From a virus, in the IMG/VR virus record IMGVR_UViG_3300012210_000017, positions 1 to 28,050 of that record: 28,050 bases of DNA; one strand, given 5' to 3'. A program made the position numbers and the translations under genes. The notes under the pieces were generated by a model. That model did no database searches and was not told where the DNA came from. It worked only from the letters and a program-made list of their open reading frames with translations. The first letter of the stretch is position 1, and the number at the start of each line of letters is the position of its first letter. This document shows positions 20,941-28,050 of the stretch, piece by piece.

Positions 20941-21897
20941 ATGCTGCTGTCCGATTACACAACGCAGGTTCAGTTTCTGGTTCATGACCAGACCAACGCC
21001 GATTTCACCCAAGCCGAGCTGACCAATGCCATCAACAACGCCCGCAAGGCGGTTGCGCTCGATTTTCATTGCGTGCGCAAGCTCTTCATCGGGCCGCCGA
21101 CGAACGCGCCGTTCTCTCCGCTCTACAAGCCGGTCTCTGTGATTCCGAACGTCGAGGCCTATCCGCTGCTCTCGGCGAACGGCAACAACTCTCAGATCGT
21201 CGGCTGCAACGTCACGGCGGGCGGCACACTCTACAGCCCGAACACCGTGGTGACGATCGCCGCCGGTCCCGCTGGCTCAGTGCAGGCGACCGCCGTCGTC
21301 GTCGGGCCCGGCGTCGGAACCGGCGTCATCACCGGCATCAACATGACGCAATGGGGGCAGGGCTATACGCCCGGCACGTTGCCGACCGTGACGATCACGG
21401 ATATCGGCGGGGGCACCGGCGCGACTGCGACCGCGATTGCGTTCAACAGCGTGTTCAACGTGATCTCGATCTCGTACATCTGGGGCAATCAGCGCTACAT
21501 GCTGAAATATCGCGGCTTCACGCTGTTTCAGGCCTACATGCGCTCGCTCCTGACCTTCAATCAGCGCGCGCTGATCTGGACCATTCATCAACAGTCAGGG
21601 ATTGTGCTGATCCAGCCGCCGCCTGATCAGCCCTACGTCTCGGAATGGGATGTGCTGGCCCTGCCGCAACCGCTGGTCAATCCAACGGATGTCGACACCG
21701 ATGTCATCGACCCGTGGGCCGATGCGGTGCAGTACTGGGCCGCGATGCTGTGCCTCAACAAGCTGCAGAATTTCGAGCAGGCCGAACACTACTTCAAGCT
21801 CTATTCCGCGCGGGTGCCGAAGATCATCATCGGCGCGGGCGGAACGCGGATTCCAAACCCGTACAATCGCTCGTTCCAACGGCGCGTATCGAGGTGA
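20941..21897 (+). CDS. head-to-tail adaptor-like protein with an inserted beta-repeat module
   Basis: 318 residues. The N-terminus LLSDYTTQVQFLVHDQ followed by ADFTQAELTNAINNARKAVA is the usual helix pair of podovirus-type neck adaptors (P22 gp4-like and relatives). The C-terminus has helices (WADAVQYWAAMLCLNKLQ, AEHYFKLYSARVPKII) that fit too. Residues about 83-168 are different: a Gly/Thr/Val-rich stretch with GGTLYSPNTVVTIAAGP, GQGYTPGTLPTVTITDIGGG and TGATATA, matching the repeats of genes 17375 and 22094. The module seems inserted between two strands of the adaptor. Confidence 0.78.
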   Translation: MLLSDYTTQVQFLVHDQTNADFTQAELTNAINNARKAVALDFHCVRKLFIGPPTNAPFSPLYKPVSVIPNVEAYPLLSANGNNSQIVGCNVTAGGTLYSPNTVVTIAAGPAGSVQATAVVVGPGVGTGVITGINMTQWGQGYTPGTLPTVTITDIGGGTGATATAIAFNSVFNVISISYIWGNQRYMLKYRGFTLFQAYMRSLLTFNQRALIWTIHQQSGIVLIQPPPDQPYVSEWDVLALPQPLVNPTDVDTDVIDPWADAVQYWAAMLCLNKLQNFEQAEHYFKLYSARVPKIIIGAGGTRIPNPYNRSFQRRVSR

Positions 21898-21901
21898 GAC
21901 A

Positions 21902-22093
21902 ATGGATCATCAATGTCATTCATGGAGTAATTCATTCGGGCCGCTGCATTTTTTTAGAGCTAGCGACCTTATACACGGCCATCGAGTCGAAGCCTTTTTC
22001 GTGCTGACAATATGGGGGGGGGTGGAAGTTTCCTGGAGTTCTAGGCGTCGCATCAAATGGCTATACCCTGACGGGAGGTTTGATCCTCCTTAA
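21902..22093 (+). CDS. orphan small ORF, 63 residues
   Basis: GAGGTGAG before the ATG at 21902, and a TAA immediately followed by the next ATG. The product begins MDHQCHSWSNSFGPLHFFRA and is rich in His, Trp and Phe, unlike the beta-rich neighbours. A run of nine G (22014-22022) lies inside it, where indels would break the frame. Base composition is more mixed than in the flanking genes. It may be an inserted accessory gene (moron) or only spacer with an accidental frame. Confidence 0.5.
   Translation: MDHQCHSWSNSFGPLHFFRASDLIHGHRVEAFFVLTIWGGVEVSWSSRRRIKWLYPDGRFDPP
22074..22089 (+). promoter_or_regulatory. hairpin covering a ribosome-site-like GGAGG
   Basis: GGAGG (22074-22078), six bases, CCTCC (22085-22089), ending four bases before the ATG at 22094. 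The only Shine-Dalgarno candidate of the hub gene would be paired in this stem. Confidence 0.4.
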
Positions 22094-24295
22094 ATGCCGC
22101 CACCCGGATCAGCCCAGCGAGCAGCCTCCAAGTTCATCGTCTTCGAGCAATTCGAGAAGATGAACACGGCGAGCGTGCGCCAGGCGCTCAATGAGAAAGA
22201 ACTGTCGTGGCTGGAGAATCTGCAGCCGATCGCGCCGAACAACCTGACGACGGTACCGGGTCCGCTCGGCGCGATCACCACAATTTCCGAGACCATCACC
22301 TCTCAGTTTTACGCCAACGTCAGTGGGCTGGACTGGATCGTGTCATTTTCCTCGGTCGGAAGCGGGTGGGTCACGCACATCGGGGACAGTCGATCGACGC
22401 GATTTGCGCCGCCCGGGACCTTTACGAGTCCGGACGCAACCGTGTGGCAGGGCCAGCAGCTTCTGATCAACGATCCGACTGCGGGCTATTGCCTCTGGAA
22501 CAATCTGGGCAACATTCAGATTTTCGTCCGTCAGGGCGGCGTCTCTCCGGTCATCACGCTGACCAACGGCGGCTCTGGTTACACCTCCGTGCCTGCGGTC
22601 GCGATCAACGGCGGTTCCGGCATGGGCGCCACCGCCGTTGCCACCATCGGCACACCGCAGGTCACCGCGGTGAACGTCATCACCGGCGGCACGCAATACG
22701 GCCCCGCCCCGGGCGTGGTGTTCAGTGGTGGTGGTGGCTCCGGTGCAGCGGCGACAGCCAATATCGACCCGCGCAGTATTCAGTCGGTGACCGTCGTCAG
22801 CCCCGGTCAATACTTCGCCGGAACACCGTCTCCAACCGTGACTGTCACAGGCGGCGGCGGCTCAGGTGCCTCTCTTGTATGCGGCGGTCTATTGTTCAAC
22901 GGTGCAATATTCTATGTCAGCATCATCGGCATCAACAATCCTGGCTCCGGTTATACGTCCGCGCCGACGGTTACTATTTCCGGAGGCTCTGTTTTCCCAG
23001 GCCATGATGCTACCGCGATTTGTACCGTCGGAGACGGCCGCGTGTTATCAGTCACGGTGACCAATGGCGGCGGTGGCTATACCTCAGCACCGGCGGTCTC
23101 GTTCACGGGCGGCGGCTCAGGATCAGGCGCCACGGCCGCCTCAACCGTCGGCGGCACGAGCGTCACGTCGATAGCCCTGACCAATCCGGGCGCCGGATAT
23201 CTCGCGAGCGATACTCTGACGGTGGCTTTCTCAGGTGGTGGTGGCTCCGGCGCGGCAGCAACCGCGCATGTCTGGCCATTCGTCACCGGCGGCCCGACAC
23301 TCGCCGTGTTCGACGGACGAGTATGGCTCGGACATGGCCATATCGTGCAATACACCGGCACCGGAGGGTTCGACGATTTTTCCGCGGCCGGGGCCTCGGC
23401 GTTTTTCTCGATCAACGACAATGATCTCGTGCATGCCGTGACCGCTCTGCGCAATTTCAACAACTACCTGTTCATCATGGGCGACCAGTCGGTCAAGCAG
23501 ATCGGCAACATCTCGCTCAACAATGCCGGAAACGTCACGCTGTTCACTGTTCTGACCTTGTCGTCCGATCAGGGCACGATCTATCCGCTATCGTGCGGCT
23601 CGTTCAACCGCATTTTCATGTTCGCAAACTCGAACGGAATCTATGCGGTGCTTGGCGCCAGCGTGCAGAAGATCAGCGACGACCTCGACGGCATCTTCCG
23701 GATCAATCCGACGACGGGCCAGTCTCTGATCGATTTCAGCCAGCCGATCCAGGCGGCGATCGCCGACATCAACGGCATTCATCACATCGCGTTTCTGGTC
23801 CGCTACAAGGACCCGCTGGCGTCAACGCGATCGATCCTGCTCGTCTTCAACGGCAAGCGGTGGTTCGTGGTGTCGCAGGGCAATGCGCTGGTCACGGTTG
23901 TCACCGCGTCAGATCTGACCAGCGGCAAGACCGTGACATATGCCAGCTCAGGATCTGATATCACGGTCATTCTGGGGGAGCCGAGGAATCCCGTCACGTT
24001 CAAGGCGCAGACGGCGCTGACCCATCACGGCAACGCGGTGCAGCGGAAACAGATGCTGGCCGCCGGAACGGCGCTGACGACCACCGGGAGCGGAAGCGTG
24101 ACCGTGAACTTCGACACCGAGAATGGCACTGTGGCCAAGGCCTACACTCTGGCGACGGGATTCCAATTGCCGAGCGGGCATTCCGGTGTCGGCGGCTCCG
24201 GTCGCTATCTGGGCATGACCATCACCGGAACGCTGGCAGGCTTCACGTTGAACAACGCTGAATTGGAATACATTGAGACGGCGCTATGGAGCTAG
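22094..24295 (+). CDS. large neck/hub (tail stabilisation) protein with beta-repeat insert
   Basis: 733 residues. Residues 20-60 (NTASVRQALNEKELSWLENL, QPIAPNNLTTVPGPLGA) resemble the start of P22 gp10-like hub proteins found in many podoviruses. Residues about 151-393 are five to six repeats of roughly 40 residues with the pattern GGSGYTSxPxVxI followed by GGGGSGAxATA. Residues 394-733 return to a propeller-like domain (LAVFDGRVWLGHGHIVQYTG, FMFANSNGIYAVLGASVQKI). Probable role: plugging the neck and carrying surface-exposed repeats. The next gene starts two bases after its stop. Confidence 0.78.
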   Translation: MPPPGSAQRAASKFIVFEQFEKMNTASVRQALNEKELSWLENLQPIAPNNLTTVPGPLGAITTISETITSQFYANVSGLDWIVSFSSVGSGWVTHIGDSRSTRFAPPGTFTSPDATVWQGQQLLINDPTAGYCLWNNLGNIQIFVRQGGVSPVITLTNGGSGYTSVPAVAINGGSGMGATAVATIGTPQVTAVNVITGGTQYGPAPGVVFSGGGGSGAAATANIDPRSIQSVTVVSPGQYFAGTPSPTVTVTGGGGSGASLVCGGLLFNGAIFYVSIIGINNPGSGYTSAPTVTISGGSVFPGHDATAICTVGDGRVLSVTVTNGGGGYTSAPAVSFTGGGSGSGATAASTVGGTSVTSIALTNPGAGYLASDTLTVAFSGGGGSGAAATAHVWPFVTGGPTLAVFDGRVWLGHGHIVQYTGTGGFDDFSAAGASAFFSINDNDLVHAVTALRNFNNYLFIMGDQSVKQIGNISLNNAGNVTLFTVLTLSSDQGTIYPLSCGSFNRIFMFANSNGIYAVLGASVQKISDDLDGIFRINPTTGQSLIDFSQPIQAAIADINGIHHIAFLVRYKDPLASTRSILLVFNGKRWFVVSQGNALVTVVTASDLTSGKTVTYASSGSDITVILGEPRNPVTFKAQTALTHHGNAVQRKQMLAAGTALTTTGSGSVTVNFDTENGTVAKAYTLATGFQLPSGHSGVGGSGRYLGMTITGTLAGFTLNNAELEYIETALWS

Positions 24296-24296
24296 A

Positions 24297-24647
24297 ATGC
24301 CTCAATTCTCTCCAGACATCGTGAACTTCGGCGACGTTGCGGGCTACGGCGCCTTCGATATTGGCCACGCGCGCGAGCACATGCAGTTTGTGCAGGCCTT
24401 GGCGACCGCGACACCGGCTGTCCTGATCCCGGATTTTGATCTGATGGTATTTTTGACCGCCGCCGAGGCGCGGCCCTCGATCGTTCAGTCGCACGCGCAG
24501 GCGCATCAGCTGCTCCGGGGTGCTCTTGGCCTCACCGGCTCCGACCTCTCGACGGTCAACCTCGACAATGAGGGTGAATTCAACGACTGGAGTGGCTATC
24601 ATCGGCAAGAGCACGCCGTGATCCGGCAAGCCCTGGGGATAATCTGA
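24297..24647 (+). CDS. hypothetical virion-region protein, 116 residues
   Basis: GGAG seven bases before the ATG at 24297 decides between starts. Helical, with several His (HAREHMQFVQAL, VQSHAQAHQLLRGAL, GYHRQEHAVIRQALGI). Repeated Hxx[EQ] positions might bind metal or only form a helical bundle. No family recognised. Confidence 0.72.
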   Translation: MPQFSPDIVNFGDVAGYGAFDIGHAREHMQFVQALATATPAVLIPDFDLMVFLTAAEARPSIVQSHAQAHQLLRGALGLTGSDLSTVNLDNEGEFNDWSGYHRQEHAVIRQALGII

Positions 24648-24955
24648 TGTTTGGCAGTGATTTCTTCGCCCAATTCGGTATTCCCGCATTCCCGCTGCAG
24701 GGCATGGATCCGCAGGGCGGCGCGCTGGGCACCAACGTCCCGCCGCAGATCGATCCGAGCGGAAATCATACCTCGTCGCCGCCGGCTGGACAGCCTCCTG
24801 CAAGTCCTCCGGCCTCAGGCGCCTACAATCCCCTCGCTCTCGGGCCATTGTCGCCCGGCGGCGGTGCCGCGGGCGTGTCACAACCAACCCCGCCCGAGCA
24901 AGCGCCCGCGCCCGCCGCCGGCATCGGCTCTCAATTCGGCAAACCGGGGCTTTAG
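24647..24955 (+). CDS. Pro/Gly-rich protein, 102 residues
   Basis: Shares a base with the upstream stop (TGATG). After MFGSDFFAQFGIPAFPLQG the product is a Pro, Gly, Ala and Ser-rich disordered chain. Its place among the ejection-protein candidates suggests a minor virion protein. Confidence 0.68.
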   Translation: MFGSDFFAQFGIPAFPLQGMDPQGGALGTNVPPQIDPSGNHTSSPPAGQPPASPPASGAYNPLALGPLSPGGGAAGVSQPTPPEQAPAPAAGIGSQFGKPGL

Positions 24956-24957
24956 CC

Positions 24958-25644
24958 ATGGCCGACAACAGCCTCGACAACCTCGCGATGGGCAGTTCGA
25001 CCGGCGGCGACCCGCTTAATCTGAACTCGTTCACGAGTGGCGGTAGTTCATCATCCGGAGGCTTCAATCTCGGGTCGGCCGGCGCGCTCGGGGTGGGGGC
25101 GCTTGGCCTTGGGGCCATCCTCCGTCAGGGCGAGGGAGCGTTGCCAGGCCAGTTCGGGCAACTGCAGGGCGAGGTGCCGTGGTTGCAGGGCCAAGCCCGC
25201 ACGGTCTCGGGGCAAGGGCAGGGGCTGGTCACCCAGGGCCAGGAGGCGCTCGGCATGGCGCAGCGTGGCGAGCTCACGCCCGCGCAGCAGGCACAGCTGA
25301 GCAAGTACGGCACCGGCCTCACCAATCAGGCGCGGCAGCAGTACTACAACATGGGCCGCAACCCGGACAACGACACCTCGTTCATCAGCCAGACCGCCAA
25401 CATTGACACGCAGATCAACGCGATGGCTCAGGCTGAGATTCAGAGCACGATCCAGCTCGGACTTGGCGAGATCAGCGGCGGATCGTCTCTGATCGGGCAG
25501 GGTCTCGGATTTGAGAATGCGGCCAATCAGGTGCTGCTGCAGGCCGGACAGGCGCAGCTGCAGCAGGACAAGAACTACTCTGATTCGTTGACCAACGTCT
25601 TTGGCTCGATCGCCAAGATGGCAGGGAGCTTGTTCGCGCTATGA
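24958..25644 (+). CDS. putative ejection (internal virion) protein, 228 residues
   Basis: The N-terminal 35 residues are Ser/Gly-rich. A Gly/Ala/Leu hydrophobic segment (LGSAGALGVGALGLGAIL, about residues 38-55) could insert into membranes. The rest is Gln-rich helix with little charge (QGQARTVSGQGQGLVTQGQ, NAANQVLLQAGQAQLQQ). This resembles short-tailed-phage ejection proteins of the gp7/gp14 kind in composition and position. Coupled to the next gene by ATGA. Confidence 0.68.
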   Translation: MADNSLDNLAMGSSTGGDPLNLNSFTSGGSSSSGGFNLGSAGALGVGALGLGAILRQGEGALPGQFGQLQGEVPWLQGQARTVSGQGQGLVTQGQEALGMAQRGELTPAQQAQLSKYGTGLTNQARQQYYNMGRNPDNDTSFISQTANIDTQINAMAQAEIQSTIQLGLGEISGGSSLIGQGLGFENAANQVLLQAGQAQLQQDKNYSDSLTNVFGSIAKMAGSLFAL

Positions 25645-27053
25645 GCAACACCGATGTGATCAATCCCGGCGAACCGTTCCGGATGCCCGACCAAGCCGCC
25701 GTTGACGATTGGCGCCGCAGCACGCCCTTGCCATCGGCTGGATCGCTTGCGCCGCAATCGCCGCTCTCCGTGATGGGCCAGCCGCCCACGCCGACTGCGG
25801 GACAGCCGCCAAAGCCCTCCCTCAATATCCCCCCCATGCCGCAGATGGGGCAGCAGCAGAAGCCGCCGCAGGCCCCCGACGCGAAGGACTATCAGAAAAA
25901 CTCGCTTGCCTGGGCCTCGGCGTTCGCCGTGCTCGGCGCAGTGGCCGGTCGCTTCACGCGCATGCCCGGCGGTGCCGCGCTTGCCGCATTCGGCGGCGCG
26001 CTCAAGGGCTGGCAGGAAGGCAATTTGCAGGCCTATGAGCAGGCCGCGCAAAAATGGGAAAAGAAAAACAATACCGCGCTGGAGAACAACCGTCAGGTGA
26101 TGGAAAAATACAAGCTCGCTCTGGACAACCGCAAGATGAGCATCGACGAGCAGATGAGCCAGATTCAGCTGATCGCCGCGCAGTACCACGACCAGATCAC
26201 CTATGACGCGGCGGCCGCTAAGAACTACACGATGGTTGCGCAGATTTACGAGAAAAACATGGAGTTCACGCAGAAGGCGCATGATGCGGGCGCCAAATTG
26301 CAGGAAAAGCGCGACGAGCAGAAGCAGAAGAACGAGCAGAGCGCCTCCTATTGGCTATCTCCCGAGGGCCAGCAGCGGGTGCAAACGCTCTCTCCGTCAC
26401 AACAGGCCGGCGTCAAGCAGCTGATCGACATCTACGCGAAAAAGGGAGTCGGAAAATCCGCCATCGCGCAGGATCGTCAGCAGTTCATCAACGAATACAC
26501 GGATGAGCACGGCACCGCGCCGACATCGAAAGAAATCAATGCATGGGAAGGTGAGAGATCGGGCATAATCACAGAGGGCGGCGCGATCGGACGGCGCGCG
26601 GGCGGAATCTCCATTGCGGTGGACGAGGCGCATCAGACCATTCCGAACGTGCTTGCCGCCGCCGAGAAAAGCGCGGGCAAGGGCCTTGCCACGTGGAACA
26701 AGATTGAGAACAAATGGAACATCGAGAAGGGCGACGAGAATTTCGCCTTCTATGTCCAACAGATGAACTCTCTCATCAACCTCTACGGACGCGTCATCTC
26801 CGGCGGCGGCAAAGGCACGGTCTCCGATCTTGAGCACGCGCGCGAGATGCTCAATCCCAACATGCCGCTATCTGCGGTGAAGGGGTCTCTTCGAGGATTC
26901 ACCACCGAGGTCGATATCGCCGAGAAGGCCCCGGACAGAGTGCGCGCAAGGATGCGCGGCGATCAGGGGGGGGGCGGCGGTGGCTCGACTCAGACGCCAA
27001 ACTCAGGCGGCGGCGGCGATAACGGTTGGGGCAAGGCGGAGGTCGTAAAGTAA
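25641..27053 (+). CDS. putative ejection (internal virion) protein, 470 residues
   Basis: The N-terminus is Pro-rich. A hydrophobic Gly/Ala segment follows (WASAFAVLGAVAGRF, GGAALAAFGGAL), then a long coiled coil with many Gln, Lys and Glu (residues about 125-235, including QEGNLQAYEQAAQKWEKKN). After a small domain with NIEKGDENFAFYVQQM, the chain ends in a Gly-rich tail containing a run of nine G in the DNA near 26967. These traits fit a channel-forming ejection protein. It is joined to the next gene by TAATG. Confidence 0.7.
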   Translation: MSNTDVINPGEPFRMPDQAAVDDWRRSTPLPSAGSLAPQSPLSVMGQPPTPTAGQPPKPSLNIPPMPQMGQQQKPPQAPDAKDYQKNSLAWASAFAVLGAVAGRFTRMPGGAALAAFGGALKGWQEGNLQAYEQAAQKWEKKNNTALENNRQVMEKYKLALDNRKMSIDEQMSQIQLIAAQYHDQITYDAAAAKNYTMVAQIYEKNMEFTQKAHDAGAKLQEKRDEQKQKNEQSASYWLSPEGQQRVQTLSPSQQAGVKQLIDIYAKKGVGKSAIAQDRQQFINEYTDEHGTAPTSKEINAWEGERSGIITEGGAIGRRAGGISIAVDEAHQTIPNVLAAAEKSAGKGLATWNKIENKWNIEKGDENFAFYVQQMNSLINLYGRVISGGGKGTVSDLEHAREMLNPNMPLSAVKGSLRGFTTEVDIAEKAPDRVRARMRGDQGGGGGGSTQTPNSGGGGDNGWGKAEVVK

Positions 27054-28050
27054 TGCCGACCTACCAGATCAAGGCGCCAGACGGGAACACCTATAAGCTA
27101 GACGGCCCCGAAGGCGCGAGCGACGATCAGGTTCGCGAGCAAGTTCTGAAGCAGCATCCGAACGCCGGTTCAGCTCCGGATCGCAGCGTTACCGACAAGC
27201 TCCTCGGAATCGGAGGCGAGCGCTACCAGACATTTCCGGAGCGCGCTGTTCGCGGCTTGGCCGATCTTCCTCGCAAATTGATCGATGCTGCACAGTCCGC
27301 CCCCGCCGGCTCTCATGAGGCCTCTCAGGCGATGGTCGGCCCGGCGTTTGAAACCGCGCTTGCGACCACCCCATTGAGCCCGGCCATGCGCGGCGCAGCG
27401 GCCGCCACTGGCGTGGCAGCTCCGACGGTCAAGGATATCGAGAGCGCATCTAATGCGGGATACAAGGCGGCGAGGGAGTCCGCCGTTCCGATCGAAGCGC
27501 AAGCGGTGAACGATCTTGCAAAATCACTGTCTGACGGTTTGACCAAGGTCGGATACCGCGACTATCTCGCGCCAAAGACGTTCCGGGCCGTGGAGGAATT
27601 GAAGGCTCTGCCGAATCCGACTTACCAGGATATCGAGTCGGTGCGGCAATTGCTCCAGAGGGCGGGCGCCGATCCTGTCGAAAAAGACGCGGTCCGTCGT
27701 GCGATAGATGGCCTTGACGATTTCATGGAGACCTTGCCTGAGGGGGTTGGCAACCTCTCGAAAGAGGCGCGGGGTAACTGGTCGGCAAAACGCGGCGCGG
27801 AGACGATCGAGGAAGCGCTTGACAAGGCCGAACGGCAGGCCGGAAGCGCGCACAGCGGGGCTAATACTGACAACGCGATCCGCCAACAGATCAAGTCGAT
27901 CCGAAATAACCCGAAAAAGTCGCGCGGCTTTAGCGAAGAGGAATTGGCGCAGATGGACGCCATTATCCACGGCTCTCCGGGCGGTAATTTGATGCGCACG
28001 GGCGGCAATCTGCTCGGCGGCGGCGGTGGGCTCGGGGCTGCCGTGACGGC
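27053..28050 (+). CDS. large internal virion/ejection protein, partial (C-terminus outside window)
   Basis: Open from ATG 27053 to the right edge, at least 332 residues. The start MPTYQIKAPDGNTYKLDGPE followed by GASDDQVREQVLKQHP is a short N-terminal domain I recall on many large phage ejection and virion-enzyme proteins, where it may act in packaging into the head. A helical region (PTYQDIESVRQLLQRAGADP, EEALDKAERQAGSA) follows and a Gly-rich hydrophobic stretch begins at the very end. Any enzymatic domain would lie beyond the window. Confidence 0.78.
   Translation, partial: MPTYQIKAPDGNTYKLDGPEGASDDQVREQVLKQHPNAGSAPDRSVTDKLLGIGGERYQTFPERAVRGLADLPRKLIDAAQSAPAGSHEASQAMVGPAFETALATTPLSPAMRGAAAATGVAAPTVKDIESASNAGYKAARESAVPIEAQAVNDLAKSLSDGLTKVGYRDYLAPKTFRAVEELKALPNPTYQDIESVRQLLQRAGADPVEKDAVRRAIDGLDDFMETLPEGVGNLSKEARGNWSAKRGAETIEEALDKAERQAGSAHSGANTDNAIRQQIKSIRNNPKKSRGFSEEELAQMDAIIHGSPGGNLMRTGGNLLGGGGGLGAAVT

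Overview
The window looks like part of a temperate or recently mobile double-stranded DNA phage (or prophage) of an alphaproteobacterium, probably a Bradyrhizobium- or Rhodopseudomonas-like host. The reasons are a high-GC genome with dense ATGA and TAATG gene overlaps, a GcrA-type regulator (a family known essentially from alphaproteobacteria), and a complete head-to-adaptor structural block. I see no tail tape-measure, tail sheath or baseplate gene. The genes after the capsid look like a podovirus-style neck, hub and ejection-protein series, so a short-tailed virion is the best inference. No integrase, tRNA, rRNA, CRISPR array or insertion sequence is visible.

Positions 1-1857 (minus strand) hold a four-gene operon that runs off the left edge. 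Its last gene starts at 574 and is easily missed because it has no stop in the window. It has a DUF6745-like N-terminus followed by at least 28 tetrapeptide repeats (G-L-x-A/D) encoded by perfect 12-bp DNA repeats. The gene at 701-1198 is a small His-motif protein that I recall as the usual neighbour of DUF6745 genes. This pair is the strongest candidate for an undescribed system here. The operon diverges from a Cro/YdaS-like HTH gene across a control region with two identical GTTGC-N7-GCAAC palindromes.

Positions 1970-6740 (plus strand) are an early or replication-type region: HTH protein, hypothetical proteins, a Cys-rich protein, GcrA-like regulator, RusA-like resolvase, a frameshifted zinc-finger-like gene, a PPCQ-containing methyltransferase-like protein, and several small or membrane proteins. 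Positions 9414-6750 (minus strand) hold a tightly overlapped operon of about twelve very small genes, including two HTH proteins and a zinc ribbon. It diverges from another HTH gene at 9661. Several of these genes are under 60 codons and are supported mainly by exact stop-start overlaps.

Positions 10278-28050 are the packaging and virion region. The large terminase subunit (+) is followed by a segment of switching strands: a 15-residue Arg/Lys-rich mini-gene with its own promoter candidate, ribosome site and terminator (-), a two-helix membrane protein that may be a holin (+), then the portal gene and a zinc-ribbon protein (-). The plus strand resumes at 15098 with candidate scaffold, major capsid, decoration, adaptor, hub and ejection-protein genes. 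A Gly-rich beta-repeat module recurs in three separate virion genes (17375, 20941 and 22094), in one case inserted inside the adaptor protein. Three genes bordering divergent promoters (9414, 15004, 15098) lack Shine-Dalgarno sites and sit 6-8 bases after a candidate -10 box, which suggests leaderless early and late messages.
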